64,000 nucleotides of DNA from Cyprinodon diabolis (GCA_030533445.1 CM060066.1:33759235-33823234); one strand, 5' to 3'; numbered from the stretch's first letter, positions 21,340-34,707 are shown. Made by a program: numbers and translations. Notes: generated from the sequence alone by a model not told the origin.

Positions 21340-21720
21340 AATTACCATGTCAAAGTCAGCTTTAATGTCAATTCTTCACATTCACCAGACATACAAGGAC
21401 TCCAGAGAACGTTTCTCATTCACCAACAGTGAAACAGATAAAGTGCACAGGCACAACAGATAAGATCAGCTACTAAAACAAAAATTTAAACATTCAATTT
21501 CACTATAAAATATAAAATGCAAGATAATATAAAATATACAATACTTATGCTAGTGCAAAAAGGCAGATGGTAATGACAGCAGAAAAAAAAATATTATTAT
21601 TATTACCAATTATGTAAGACATATTAGTAAAAGTGCAAAAGAACAGTAAATAAATATAGTTATAATAGTAGTGCAGGAGAGTTTGTCTGGAGTGATTTTT
21701 TTTAAGGGGGTCAGCTTCCT
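21340..21720. repeat. Dispersed LINE/SINE-like 3' repeat
   Basis: The segment GTCAAAGTCAGCTTTAATG, then ACATACAAGGA and a long series of short ATAAAATA/GTGCAAA pieces, is an arrangement I know from abundant teleost repeats. Orientation is probably minus. Boundaries are approximate. Confidence 0.4.
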
Positions 21721-21769
21721 TACAGCCTGCAGACACACAAAGAATCTGTCTGTGTCTCTATCTTTCACA

Positions 21770-21800
21770 CACACATGCATGCATGCACGCACATATACAA
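21770..21800. repeat. Short CA/TGCA microsatellite
   Basis: CACACACATGCATGCATGCA run. Confidence 0.8.
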
Positions 21801-21887
21801 TCACTCTCCAACGTAAAGGCTAGGCTGCTTCATTAAGATCACAATCAAACACAAGGCTTACATACAGGACAATTTATAAAATAGCCT

Positions 21888-22240
21888 CTAAGTTAGAATC
21901 GACCAAAGCTGCCTCGGCTCGACTTCTTGTGGTTGCCGTCCAGGTTTCCAGGAAGGAGAGAGGCGATGTCCTGCTTTGATCCAGCTTCTTGCCAATGGAA
22001 CTGGGTCGAATTTGTCTAGAGGAGGTCCGTTGAGGTCCACAAATAGGAGTAAAGACCTGCTGTCTTCACGCAATCTGTTCCACGTATGGTTGCCCGTGTT
22101 ATTAACTGCGGAAAACCTCGTTCGCACCCAGCTGAAGTGGGGAGATATGTGCGCCTTGCTATGCACAGTCTTTCCAATGTTGTCCCCGGTGCAGTGCGCT
22201 GTAGTTTCCAGTCTCGTAACTGCTCCACGGCCTCCTCCAT
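21888..22240 (-). pseudogene. hAT transposase, C-terminal dimerisation fragment
   Basis: The minus strand encodes MEEAVEQLRDW...LERLCIARRTY and SAGCERGF in one frame, then AVNNTGNHTWNRLREDS, LLLFVDLNGPPLDKFDPVPL and RSWIKAGHRL in another. SAxCERGFS..NN...RNRL is the hATC dimerisation signature, and VDLNGPPLDKFDP is a tail found in fish hAT-derived proteins. A frameshift lies between the halves near 22145-22150. The catalytic RNase H-like part is missing. Confidence 0.7.
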
Positions 22241-22499
22241 TTTTAGTATTAATTGTTGTCAACATTACGCCTTTCTTCTGTTTGGCGCGCACATGGCTAA
22301 TTTGCATACGCGACCAAGATTGGCTGCCTCTACTTGGCAAAACAGAACATTTATTCACATAGTTTGTGAATAAATGTTTTGAATTTTAAATACTGGACAT
22401 GTTGAGCTTAAAAATATTTTAGTGACCATTGGTGACAAAAAAATATTTTATTTTTTATTTTTTGACACAATTTAAGACCCCCTTTAAATTTTGCTTTTG

Positions 22500-22560
22500 A
22501 GGCTTTCAGGGGGTCTCATGGGTTAATCAGGGGGGTCGAGCCCCCCCAGACCCCCTGTAT
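22500..22560. repeat. GC-rich hairpin
   Basis: CAGGGGGTCT (22508-22517) pairs with AGACCCCCTG (22548-22557), and within them GGGGGGTCGAGCCCCCC forms a second stem. It lies just downstream of the hAT fragment and may be part of that element's end. Confidence 0.55.
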
Positions 22561-22579
22561 TTGGCACTCTGCCTGGTAC

Positions 22580-23228
22580 CCAGTGCACATAGGGATATCT
22601 TTATGCTTGAACATGTTCATTATGGACAATCCATGACTTGCACACAAGTACAATAATTAAATACCACTAATCTCCGGGTGTCGCTGTCCTTTACCACATG
22701 GGCATTTAAATCCCCAGCAGAATTGTGGATTCCAAAGGAGGAATGCAACCCCCTTCAGGGATGCTGAGAAGGCCTGGTAAAATCAGGGCTTGGTCTCTGT
22801 ATTTTGTTTTGGTTTTTCTGCTGTTGCACCAACTCTTACCCAACTGTAACTTAAAAAACCAAGGTAAATATCAAACTCTTGATTCCGTTAGTCATGACGT
22901 CTCTACTGTCGAGTCTTGCACAAGACCCTTTTCTGGACTTAGAGCAGGCAAAAGGGTCAGAGTCCAAAAATCCAGCAGTACAATATTCATTACAGCATCA
23001 TTATACAGAATACAAATATGGTGAATTGAATATTTGTACCGCTTTTTTGGACTGACCTAATATAAAGAATACCATAAAGAAAATGAAAATTATTAGATAC
23101 TTCTACAAATGTTCTATTTTTTTTTTATTTAGAAAATGTTTACACTCCAAATTCATATAAAACAACAATAAAATATATGACAGAAAAAAATATTGTTTCT
23201 CTTCAAATGGGAGGCAACAATCTTTAAC
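22580..23228. other. No gene recognised
   Basis: A 99-codon open frame at 22725-23024 includes a hydrophobic stretch, but no family is recognisable and no splice context is clear. Confidence 0.4.
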
Positions 23229-24500
23229 TTAAAGGTACACTATGCAACCGGTGTTGATTTTCCAGCGAGGCTCCCCCCAGAGGGCGAAAGTAAAAGTGCA
23301 CTGACGTAAATATGCACAGCTGTTCTCCTGGTTTCTCCGTCAAGCCAGGCGCGGTTGTTTTGAGCTTAGCAGACAGGCGAAAGCAACGAATGACTAATGC
23401 TGCGTTCACACTGGACGCAGCTGGCGCGACAGAAGCAGCGAGTTTACATGCAAAGTCAATGGTTGACGCGCGTCAAGGCGCAGCAAAAGGTCCCGCGGCG
23501 TGTTTTGAGCAGCAGGCGCAGCGCGTCGGGCGCGTTTAAGCATCTGACGCACGTGACGCACCGCAAACGCGCTGCTGCTCGAGATGGAAAAATTGAATTT
23601 TTGCTGCTCGACGCGCCGCGTCAACCAATCAGAGAAGCTGATCTGGGAGCTGGCAGGGAGAGAGACACAGCGATGATGATCAGAGGCTATGATCACTCCT
23701 CTTAAACAGTTTATTGACACCTAAATTAACTTAAAATGCAGAAATCTGCCGGCATAATATGTTGGCTTTTATTATCCTGCTGTCTGCAGTTTAGATTATT
23801 TAGATGAAAAACACCTACCAGCTGCCGCGGTGAACCGCGAGGAGGCGACCCGGCCAGAGGCTGCTGATGAAGGGATTCCTACTATCGGTGCACCGCTGGT
23901 ATGTGGGGGTCTGAGCGGCTCCGACAGAAAAAATATTGGAAGGCAGGATGATAATCTGAATGAACTGACTGCACTGATTACGTTTTCAGGTGTATTTTCT
24001 CACTTAAAAACATATTAAAACTACTTTATTCCAACTGATCACAGCAAATATAGCTGCAAGGCAGAGAAAGGATAGTGAAGCTCCGCCCAACGCACGTCAG
24101 ACACACTTTTGCACCGCGCAGCCAGAGCAGCAAAGCTGCTTCAGCCGCGGGTCAGAACTAACTGGTACAAGCAGCAAAAATGAAGCAACAGACGCGATTT
24201 TGCTGCGTCCAGTGTGAACGTAGCATAACTGCACAAAGATCACCACTGTGCTAGCAACGAGCATGCTTTTAACTGGGGGCGTGTAGCAGTTCTCGCCGTA
24301 AAGCAAGACCGACTCTCGCGAGACTTCTGAGCCTGCTGGTGCGGGCCGAGGGCTCCTGCAATTGCAAGTGCGGTATTTCCCCCACAGACCACCAGGGCGG
24401 CCGAGAATACCTTTGTTCAACCTGAAATGACTCATTTAATCATCCAAAACGTTATGGAACACATTAATTAACTGAAAAATGTTGCATAGTGTGCCTTTAA
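23229..24500. mobile_element. Outer TTAA-flanked non-autonomous DNA transposon
   Basis: TTAA at 23229-23232 and 24497-24500 flanks inverted ends AGG(T)ACACTATGCAAC and, from the right, AGG(C)ACACTATGCAAC. The TTAA duplication plus AGGNACACTATG-type end matches T2/Kolobok-like MITEs described from Xenopus and common in fish. A second element is inserted inside. Without that insertion it would be about 430 bp. No transposase. Confidence 0.8.
23395..24228. mobile_element. Inner non-autonomous element with TAA duplication
   Basis: TAA at 23395-23397 and 24226-24228 flanks an 828-bp unit. Its ends are inverted, TGCT(G/A)CGTTCACACTGG then ACGCAGC, with one mismatch over about 24 bp. A 3-bp TAA duplication fits PIF/Harbinger (TWA). 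The left third is CpG-rich. No transposase or recognisable gene is inside. It interrupts the outer TTAA element, so it is younger. Confidence 0.75.
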
Positions 24501-27500
24501 ACAAAACTTACAAAGAAACCTGTGTAAGTGGTTAAATGGTAAATGTGTTGTGAAACTAAAGATGTTAACTTAAAAAAATATATTTTCATATTCTATGTAT
24601 AGTATATTCAATGTAATAGAATGCAAAAGCATTAGCCATAATTTAGGATCTTCTGCTTGACCTCTAAAATTAATCTTTGCTGATTAGACTGCTTAATACT
24701 GATATATTTTAAAATATTTTTTAAACAAGATATTTACTGCTTTCAAAATTAACATTGTAAATGGTTATTCTTTTATTATTAAAAAACATTTGCTGTCAAA
24801 TGATTTGTGGAGCTTAGGTTTCTATGCTTTTCTTTCTTGTCATTGGTGGGTGTGTTTATATTATTGCAAATGACTGCAGTGTTTTAAGCCCTGCAGGCCT
24901 CCTGGCCATGCCTTTCCCATACAGGGAAAGTAGCCTTTCATGAATAATGTGGAATATGAAATGTGACAAAACCTTGAGGTTAACAAATAAACATCATACC
25001 CTGGGAGGATAGCAAAGATCAACAATCCTGTTGACACCTCACAGTGTGCTAAGTGTGTTTATGGGGTTACCCATGATAAGTGACTTCTCCCCATAGTGAG
25101 TATGCATCTGCCAAAGAAGGTTTGTAGAATAAAACTAGAATGACACCTTAACGCTTGTATGAGTGGGATTGTGTGGGTGTGGACTTATTTTGTGAGTATC
25201 TACCTAAATCAAATCAAGGAAGGCCACTATTGTCTTTGAAATGGCATTACACATACATTCTCCAAGCATGATTCCATCCACACCTAATAACCATACAGTC
25301 AACCATAATGTAACAGTCATTCATCCACAGCATAATGTTTCTGTAACTTTTAACAATGGTGAGGGGGAAATGTGTCATCCATGTTCAAGTTGATATCTTA
25401 GCCACAGAAATAAAGGGAAAAAGTGGGAAGAACAGTAACCTTTAATAATAATGGTACTCAGGGGCTGGTGTCCTCCATTTTTTAAATGCATTTTTTTGTC
25501 AAGACGACAGTGGCCAAACAAGGTTGTTGCAGTGTGTCTGGAGCTACTTTACTAGTTTAAAATATGGCTTGTTGAAATTGATGTAACTGTGGTTTTGGCT
25601 CCCTACTAGTAAAACCGAAGGGAGAATATACTTATTAGTTTAGCACCTTAAGCTTAGCCACACCTGGTTTATGCAGAGGAAATACATGCACACACCACCA
25701 TGTTAACCGCTACATGTCATGAAAAAAAGTCATTACATCCCTGTCTTGGCAGGCTTCTTGGAATTCCAGTACTCATCCATCCCCTCCTCCATACATCCCA
25801 TCATTTGCTATTCCTTCTGCCTTTTAGCCCAGCTCATCTCCTGTTCCTCTCAAAACACTCTCAAAATTCAACTTCTGTTTTCCTCTATTACCTTTCTTCC
25901 ATCTGTGTTTACCCCTTCTCCTCCCCAATCCCTTCCCTTTGAATTGCAATAACCCTTAAAGTCTCACCATAGCATTTCCTTAATCGGTAGTTAAACACGC
26001 TTCTCGTGTTTCACCCTAATAATGGCAAAAATTTCTAAACTGTAACTATGTAAATTTTGCCTAACTGCTTCAGCCATCTATCCTTAATTTTAGCCACCCT
26101 AGGGAACTTTATACAAGCCTGGGATTCATGCAGTTAAGTTAGAATTTGCTGAAGCATTCTCACCCTACAGGGATAGCATCTCCTCAGTCTATCCAGAATG
26201 CAAGTCAGAATCAGGCAACTATCTCTCCATTATTCTTAACCTGGCTCTCCAATTTGAAGGCACTGGTTTCTAAAGTAGTGGGTTTCCCAATCCTCTGCCT
26301 CTTATAGCAGAGGTTCTGTAGCCATCATGCAGTGAGGCTCCACACTACAACTGGCTGAACTATTTCATCTCATGAATACTACATCAACCATGTTGTCCAA
26401 TCTTGGAGAGTACAAACGCCCTCATTCTTGGCATTCGTTTTGTCTTTGCTATCGTCGATCTATACACCGGGGGCGCAGTGGCGCAAAAGCTGACCATTAT
26501 ACAGATGCAGCTCTAGATGAGTCAAAAGCTGTGCATATTCAACATCTTAACAGGAAAACCCTGTGTAACACTATAAATTTGGAACTCGGCTAGACCATCA
26601 TTACAGTCCGGTTGTCATTGGAGAAAGGAAGATCTGAGGATTCAAAGCAAATTAGGCCGGAATCTTTTTAAAAGGTCGGGAAGATTTTCCATGGAGTGCA
26701 AAGGACAGACTTAGAATGGGGCCAAATCTGCTTTTGGACTAAAAAGTCATGTACAGTAAGTTTCATAATGTGATCAACTTGGGTTAGAAGGAAATAATTT
26801 TCATTTTTTGTTGAGGATTGTTTTGATTAAATAATTTCTTAAAGCTAGCTCAGTAGCCACTAACTTAGATCTATCTTAATTGTTTTAAGGCTTTAAAACC
26901 TAATTAATTTGTTTTTCTTGTAATGCAAACAGCATATTTTCTGTATACCAAAACATTATTAAATGGCATGTTTCTTAGTAATATAGAAAATATAAAATAG
27001 GGAAACATCTAAGAGTTTCCTACAGAGCGACAGTAAAACCAATTTTTCCTCATGCAAATTCCTTTTAATTATGTTTAGTTTGATTTATAAAACTAAACTA
27101 AGTGTCCTTGCGTCCCAGAGATGGGACATCTCAGCGTTCAGATATCTAAACTTTTGTTGAAATTTTCTTTCAAGAGGCCCAATGTTTTTATACTTCTTGT
27201 TCACCTACTGAAAGGTCTGGTTCTCAACTCTGAGGGCAAGTAAAACAAATTGATACAATAACATTTAAGCAGTTTTCTCCTGTGATGTTATAGTGATTAC
27301 AACAGACTATGGCAGTGTTAGTTTGACTATTTCTGATATCTGAAATGCATTTCTTTCTAGCAAAAAATAAAATTTAGAGAACATTTTGAGTTCTCAACTG
27401 AGAGGCTTTACCCTATCTTCAGGTATGTCACTTTTTTTTAGCCTGTACAACTTATTGCTGGATCTTAAAGATAATACATTTAAGATGGCTTGGCAGATGA

Positions 27501-27660
27501 TATTGGCTTCCCCATAGATGACAATGCTTGGGTTTCTGCTTTGGGGTTGGTTAACTAATGACTATAGTTTTCCATGTGATGTATACAATGTGGCAGAGTG
27601 ATGGCATAGTGCAAGCAGTGATGGGTGGGATGCCAGAGAAAGATTTTTCTGTTTTTTTTT
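24501..27660. other. No gene seen over ~3.2 kb
   Basis: AT-rich sequence. Short open frames (25700-25950, 26372-26593) have no domain. I see no RNA gene, LTR or inverted-repeat element. Confidence 0.4.
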
Positions 27661-27668
27661 TATATATA

Positions 27669-27755
<87 letters not shown>
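27661..27755. repeat. (TA)n microsatellite
   Basis: Almost pure TA over 95 bp. Open frames of alternating I/Y on both strands here are artefacts. Confidence 0.97.
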
Positions 27756-27758
<3 letters not shown>

Positions 27759-29727
27759 TTATTAATGCATGCAGTAGTTTTGCACTTGCTTTACAATACA
27801 ATATATTCCTTTATTGTTGTAAAGAAATTTTATTTTTCAGTGTATGTCTCTGTTTGAATAGCTTTCCAGGCTTGATTCTACACTTATTCAACTATTAATT
27901 CTAATGGAGTATTATTCTGAGTAAAAAATTAAAATTGGGGCTTTAAGTCATGATTTCTCAATTTCTTAATCAAATGATGACTAAACCAACTTAATCATAA
28001 TCCTTAGAAAATACTCATCAGAAGTGGGATGTGGAATCAATGAGTTTTCTGGAAGTTTATCCATCCTTTTGACTAAATTTCAATAATTCATTAGGCTAAT
28101 TATTTTCAAGTTCTGCAACTCATGATTTTATGATCCTTTTTTAATATAGCTTACTCACCCTACATAGAAAAAATATATTTTTCAGAGCTAAGTATTTTGC
28201 AAACACTGATTGGCACTCTATTTAGGGTTTTGGTTACAATTCACTGCTGATTCAGTCCCTAGTAAAACACGATGAACTTTTGCAGCATTAATTGAACACA
28301 TTCACCCACACTTTGCCTTTTGAGTGCCTGTGAGTCATGCAATTAAAAGCTAAAAGCCTGGCTGTTACTGTGTTCTAGGGTAAAGGGCACCATTAATACT
28401 GTGTATGGCATGAGGTCTACCACCAGAGGGCATAAACAGACAGCATCAAAGCTTTTTATCTGTATTCAGTCATGCATCTGCCCATAGTCCTGAGATCAAA
28501 CTATATTTTTTTCGAGAACAGAATTGCATGACATTTTGGAAAATACCAATACTTTAGAAATACCAAGGGCTCACCATGTAGATCATTGATGCCCCTAGCA
28601 TTCTTATATTATTTTACGTAACTACTAATTAAGTATTCTTTTAATTATAAACATAATTATTGATTAAGTATTCTTCTGTTAAAACCATTTCGGGCATCAC
28701 CAAACACTGTCTAACAGTGTTCTGTCTGTCAATGTGGCAATAAGAATAATTGTCTTGATGCGAAAAAGAGCCCAACAGATTTTACTTTCACAAGTGGAGC
28801 AGTGCAGCTATCGCCATAGTGTTCCGCTTGATTTATGCATATACATAGCTTTTTTATAATTATGCAGGGAGTTTTACAGATTATATGGACACTGCAATGT
28901 AACAAGTGTCCTAAGTTGAACCTGATAGACAATGTGTTTAAAGAGCTAAAGATTTGCATAACTGATAGGAAACCTTTCAACCTTAAGAACTTGTGCAAAA
29001 TATGTCAAAAGCTGATTAGCAGTCATAGTGCCAAAATGTTTCCTCCTATTATTGCTATTATTTTCAAATCCATCTTCTAATAAGACGTAAATAAAAGTAT
29101 TTTGTCTTTAAATACCACTCATTGTATTGATATATTAGTATAAGAAATAACCTGTTAAATTGAAAGTAAATTACTTTAAATTGTTTAGCAATTAATTTAA
29201 AATAAAATCATACACTGTAATCAGACTCTGCTCCAAATGTATACAGTTTAATTCAAAATAAAGTGTTGGACTCAATACGTACTGTCACAGTACACTTAAA
29301 AAGCTCAGTATGGATGTATATTAGTTCTGACCAATTAAAAGAGTGTTAAAGGAAAACTCTGTGTCTACACCTTGAAGGTTTCTCTCTCCAGTTCTTTTTT
29401 TCCTGAAAAGAGATCACACGGGACAAACTCTTAAAAAAACACTTAGAAATAATGTAAAATAACATATATGTACTAAATAACCATGAGACATTACAACAGA
29501 TTTTCATAGAAATTGCAATATTTGTCAGATCAGAGAAGTTGCTTAGGGTTACAGAAGGCAGCTGCTTAACAACCATGCTCACTTATTGGGGAGTTGGGTC
29601 AACAAAAAGTTAAAGAAGCATTTTATACAACTCCAGTCTGCCACATTCACACATCATTACATCATACACGTTTGCAGAAAAGGAGATATCCATGGCTCCA
29701 CCCATATCACAATATTAGACTTTGTTT
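27756..29727. other. No gene seen
   Basis: AT-rich. A single CCACCAGAGGGCAT at 28420-28433 resembles a CTCF core; otherwise nothing recognised. Confidence 0.4.
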
Positions 29728-29931
29728 TTAGCTGAAGGACACCACTCTCATTCTATTCCAAAATCTTTCCCACATACAGAATGAAGATTATAACTTAATA
29801 TCCGGACAGAGGAACTGTCCTAATTAGATAAACTACTGGGGAAAACATCAGTTCTGACACGCAACAGGCAAGTAATAATGGGATGTAATAAACTCACGCA
29901 TCATTAATGCTATTGTCCTAACAATTTCCCC
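29728..29931 (+). repeat. Unnamed dispersed repeat, copy 1
   Basis: It matches 34501-34707 in the same orientation. Shared blocks include ACATACAGAATGAAGATTAT, GAACTGTCCTAATTAGATAA and CAACAGGCAAGTAATA. Identity is roughly 80 percent by eye. No termini are recognised. Confidence 0.8.
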
Positions 29932-31094
29932 TGAAAAGGTGATGTTTTTAGAGTCACCTTAAACCTTTTAACCTTTTAATGACCGACCTTCAGAATCATA
30001 GACAGGTTTCAGATATTACAGGCTAACAATGGAACCAAACGACCCACTCTTCGGTTTCCAATTGCATGTTTCCAAGCAATACAAGGGCTTGTCTCTACAA
30101 AGACTCAAACTCACTGCGAATCCAGACATTTCAAATGAGAAAGCTTCCTGGAGAGGTAGCGAAACGTCTTAAAATCTTGGAAACCAAGTCCAGTGGATTG
30201 TTTTTTTAAACTTTTACAAAATGACTATGACCTGGATGACTGAGAATCTTCATCAGCTTTAAACAAACACTTTTATGTCCGCAAACCCATTAATGTCTGT
30301 TCATAACCAGGATATTACAATAGAAGACAAATTTTAAACACAGTTTATTTCATCAATGTTGTTAGGTTTACTCAATGATGATTATAAAGTTAATGTGTGC
30401 ATTTAAAACATTGAAGAAATAAGATGCTACATTCTGTCCTGTGATTCAGTCAGGAGGGGTAATTTTGTTTATTTCAGGGTCATTTCACTTTATGACCTGC
30501 CTCCAGCCAGTTGGTCATAAAGCAGGGTCATGCTGTTTTATGACCTGCATCCAGCTAGATAATCATTACAGGGTCTTCTGTCCTAAGACCCACCCATTTG
30601 CTTGTGATCTGTTAATAAAAGACTCTGCTGTTCTGGCGGGGGGCAGAAAAGTGCTGAAATGTGAGCAGGCAGCCTTTCTCCTCCTGCAGGAAGCTGTGTT
30701 TAAAAATCCCTTGGTGTGTCAGATTCATTTTTTGTCCTATATGAACTCACAACTTTTTGAAACTAACAGACGTGGCATTAATCAGGGATCAAAAGTAATC
30801 AGAATTAAAACTTACATCATTATTGTTTTTGCAAATCGACTACCTTTTTTATTATAGTAATATGATTGTCTCTTCTATAAATATTGTATAGATCTTTTCC
30901 TGTATATTATATTAATATAGAAAAATTAAAAATGCTTTGGTGTGTTTTCAGATAAGAATGTTTAAAACTGAAGATGGCTGTGACGCTATTTTGCCCTTAT
31001 TAATCCATTTACCATATGTTGAATTATTTATTAAGACAATAGCTTGCTTTCACATTCTAGAATTCTCTTTCTTTTTGTTATGCATAACTATACC
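29932..31094. other. No gene; one local duplication
   Basis: AT-rich except for a ~47-bp tandem duplication at 30477-30571. A 138-codon open frame (30441-30857) runs through that duplication and shows no domain. Confidence 0.4.
30477..30571 (+). repeat. Two tandem ~47-bp units
   Basis: Both units read CAGGGTCAT...TTTTATGACCTG(C)xTCCAGC...ATAA/ATCATTA. Confidence 0.75.
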
Positions 31095-31280
31095 GCGGTG
31101 AAGTTGATTAGAAGCCTGACACCTAAACCCTGCACAGCCAGCGGGATCCAGCCAGGACTGATCCGACCGAGGGACCCAGACCCCGGCCAGTGCCTCCCGG
31201 AGCTACTGAGAGAAGCTGGCTGACAATGCAGTCACTGTATTAAATCAGCTGTGAGCTCGATCCCACTGACCCCAAAGATC
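31095..31280. other. Isolated GC-rich block
   Basis: A roughly 150-bp GC-rich stretch containing CAGACCCCGGCCAGTGCC stands out in an AT-rich region. No clear exon, splice site or repeat end was found. It may be part of an old retroelement. Confidence 0.3.
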
Positions 31281-34200
31281 CAAAGATTTGTGTATTATGA
31301 GAAATAGCGATTTTGCAATATTCATGTTTTAACACAACAATAAGGAATTCAGTTCTATTTACATCTAAATAAGATATTCCAACATATGTTTTTTTCAAAA
31401 TGTGTGGTTAATTGTAAAGATATACTTAAATTTGTGCAGTTCTTTTCAACAGCCAGACAGCATTTTTTCTTTCACTGAATGAGTTCTGGGAAGCCACTTC
31501 TGAAGTCATCTCCTGACATCACTTAGTCTGAAGGGATCATTTTAAGGGTGAGGGCACTTCCCCCTAGCTCTTATAACTATTGGGACACACTATCCTTACA
31601 GTACATATAAACGTGCAAAATCGAGTGCTAGGGACCAAACCGAGTGCAAGTGAGAGAAAGGGGACTGGGCTTTAGTAACTTTGATTGTCAGTGTATGAAA
31701 GAACCTAATTTCCATGTAGACCCTTGCGTGTACTATCTGTCTGAAAGCATATGTGTGTGTCTTAGTAAGTAAATGTATGTATGTGTGTGTGAATCTATAT
31801 GAGAGGATCTATATGTGGGAGACTGGTCAGGCCCCATGCTTTGACTGGGTTTTGAAGAGGAAGTGTCCCTTGAAGCATTGATCCTCTCAAACATGCCAAA
31901 ACAGTTCAATGTTTGGACAAGTCCATCACGTCACCCTCATTTACCACAGCAGCTTTGAACCATGAGTCTTGGAGCCCAACTGTCCCCACCCCCCCTTAAG
32001 GATAAGTTTTTACCAGTGTCATCAGCATCATAACACATAGGCAGAGGAATCAGAGCATTGAAGCAGGTATTCCTCCCTTCAAGAGGAATATCATATTTAA
32101 ATGTTAATTTTTTCAGAGCACAGGATAGTACTCGGACTTGTTTCTGCATTCCCAAAACTCGGCAGTTCACAGTTCCTGAAACTGCTGAATTCAACTCCAT
32201 CTCCTCCATGCAAATTGTCGAGCTGTAGTGCATTGAAAATATTCTACATAAAAAGGTGCCCCAATGTAGAATAGTAAAAGAAAGAAAAACAAAACAAAAA
32301 ACATAAACTGTTCTAACATCCCAGAACCAGTGAATAGTCTTTTACAGATGGTGTGAGTATCTGGACCCCTGACCAGATCCAAAAATGTGCAGGAAACATA
32401 TCATGTTCCCAAACGTGTTTTATCTAATAAGCTATCATATTAAGTTAGCAGTTCCATCTAATTTATTGATTACAGCTGCACATGCAGTAAATTCAGGTGT
32501 TCTCATTACTTCATGCATAAAATGTGTGGTTACCCATCCCCATCATTAAAAATATAGCTTCTGTATTGCTAATTTTAAAAGCTGGCACTTAGTGAAGTTT
32601 TAGATCCTGGGCCTGATATTGAAGTGCCATAAGCACAATTTACTCATTAAGTCTTCATCAATATTGCTTATATTGAAAGATGTCATCATTTGGTTCAAAC
32701 ATTTGCTCTTAAGTTGTTTTAATTTCTCCTAAATTGCAGTTTGTTGTTGCTACTTTAATATTCCTGAACGTTGAAGTTTCAGGTTATCCACATTTAATGT
32801 TATGCTAATTCAAACTGAGCAGACTATTTATCAAATCTAAGTCATCCTTTACTTCATTTGTTTAAGACTACCTCACCCCCTGATGATATGGAGAATATTT
32901 ATTAGAATGTACCAAACTGTTTTAAAATCATTTCCATATTTAACCTCTATATTGATCTCATCACTACTAATATCTTTAAATTAACAAACCTAGCCACTGG
33001 CATGTTGTTCAGAAAGGTGTTACGTCTCTTTGTTCATCCCCGTAAATTATATACGTTATTCATGGATCTGTATTAATCAACCTGTTTCTGAGAAGTTGCC
33101 CATAATTTTTCATTGTAAGTCAGAAACCTGGTGTATCAGTTCACTAATCTTTTTCATCCGGGTTTAGTCCAATGATCTATAACCTTTCATCACCCCATGA
33201 CTGCCAATGGCCTGTTCTCATCTGGAGCAGTGGGCATTCAGCCACCTCCTTAATGTCTGCATATCAGCAGCTGTACACCATCCAGGCTTCTGAAGCACAG
33301 TTATAAAATTAGTCTCTGGCCACGCTTTGCCTCAAGAAAGAAAGTGTCAAATGTCTCTCCAAACAAAACCCCATAGTTCATTTTCACATATTTCAATCCG
33401 TAATTTAGTCCGAGCTGTTTGTTTGTTTTTTTAACAAAGAAGAAAAACATACAGACACAAACATGTAAGACAAAAAAAAAAAAAAAACATCATGTCATTC
33501 ATTTAGTACCTCTCTCAGAATGACTGGCTCCTAATGGGTGCTCAATTTCACTCCAACAGAAATCCATATGCTTCACAACCCCATACTCATCTGTAACTCA
33601 TATCACAAAACTCTGAGCTCTCCAAAATGGCCTTCAGCTTACAGGCAGAAACCAAAAACAGTGAGCTCACAATGATAAAAAAAATGTGGCTCAGCGAGGT
33701 CAAACCCAATCACACACACATTCACACATTTAGGCCCCTTCTCATTCTTCAATAACCCCTTGCATTGGCTTGCTGCACTTCAACACCATTGCTCTGATGT
33801 CCTAATCGATTATTGGAATCCAGTCCAGTTATTAAACATGTCAGTCAAGTCATTCAGAACCTGTTCAAACCCTTTTATCAAAGGGCAACCATCCCAGCCC
33901 CTCTCTCTGGCTGCTCTCAGCAAACGTCTTCATGCCATTTCTCAGGAATTCTGCACCTGCTGGGAAAAAGAGGAGGACGAGTGCAGATCTTAAACAAAAT
34001 AAAACAAAGGATGAGACTTTGCCAGCCTGTCCTTGAAGAAAGATATTAACACTTAAGGATTGTTACAAACACAGCCTGAAAAAGAGCATATTAAACAAAA
34101 CAACCTTGTGATTCTCCTGAATTGGAGAACTCTATAATTTGAAAGGAAATAATTAGCAAAGTAAATATTTAGCCTTAAACTAGATCTTTATTTAACAAAG

Positions 34201-34500
34201 TAAGATTTTTAATAAATAAATGAATGACATAGTAAAAACGACACCCTATATGCATGCACTTTCTCAAGAAAGGGTTGTTATTTTCGTGGGTTTTACTGTC
34301 CTTTCATCAATACTACGTGGACCTGTCTGCTCAAAAGACAAAAATATTTCCCAATCCAGCCCTGATTCAATCCCAGGAACTTTAAATTCATCAAACAGAT
34401 CTATTTAATGTGTGATATTATTTTAACCCAATTCTAAAATACTGTTACAGTCAACTGTTACAGTCAACCTTTTTACTCGCTACACCGTTTTACCATGTGA
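31281..34500. other. No gene seen over ~3.2 kb
   Basis: AT-rich. Open frames at 31937-32233 (minus) and 33760-34049 (plus) lack recognisable motifs or codon bias. A 16-base A run lies near 33471. Confidence 0.4.
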
Positions 34501-34707
34501 ATGGTGTCCTTAGCTGAAGGGCACCATTCACATTCCAACCCCAAATATTTGCAACATACAGAATGAAGATTATAACTGTATTTCAGGACAGAAGAACTGT
34601 CCTAATTAGATAAACTACTGGGAAAAACATAAGTTATGACATGCAACAGGCAAGTAATATTGGGGTGTAATAAACTAACACATTATCAATGATAATTATC
34701 CTAACAA
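34501..34707 (+). repeat. Unnamed dispersed repeat, copy 2
   Basis: Second copy of the 29728-29931 repeat, same strand, including GAACTGTCCTAATTAGATAA and the AGCTGAAGG(G/A)CACCA start. Confidence 0.8.

Noticed and set aside
21004..21432. 142-codon plus-strand open frame
   Set aside because: It is antisense to the LINE endonuclease fragment and crosses a G run; codon content is not protein-like.
22725..23024. 99-codon open frame with a leucine-rich stretch
   Set aside because: No recognisable family and no conserved context; could be a LINE piece but not supportable.
27558..27857. Long open frames of alternating Ile-Tyr on both strands
   Set aside because: They are translations of the (TA)n microsatellite. 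The same holds for frames at 42000, 43360, 44600 and 59160.
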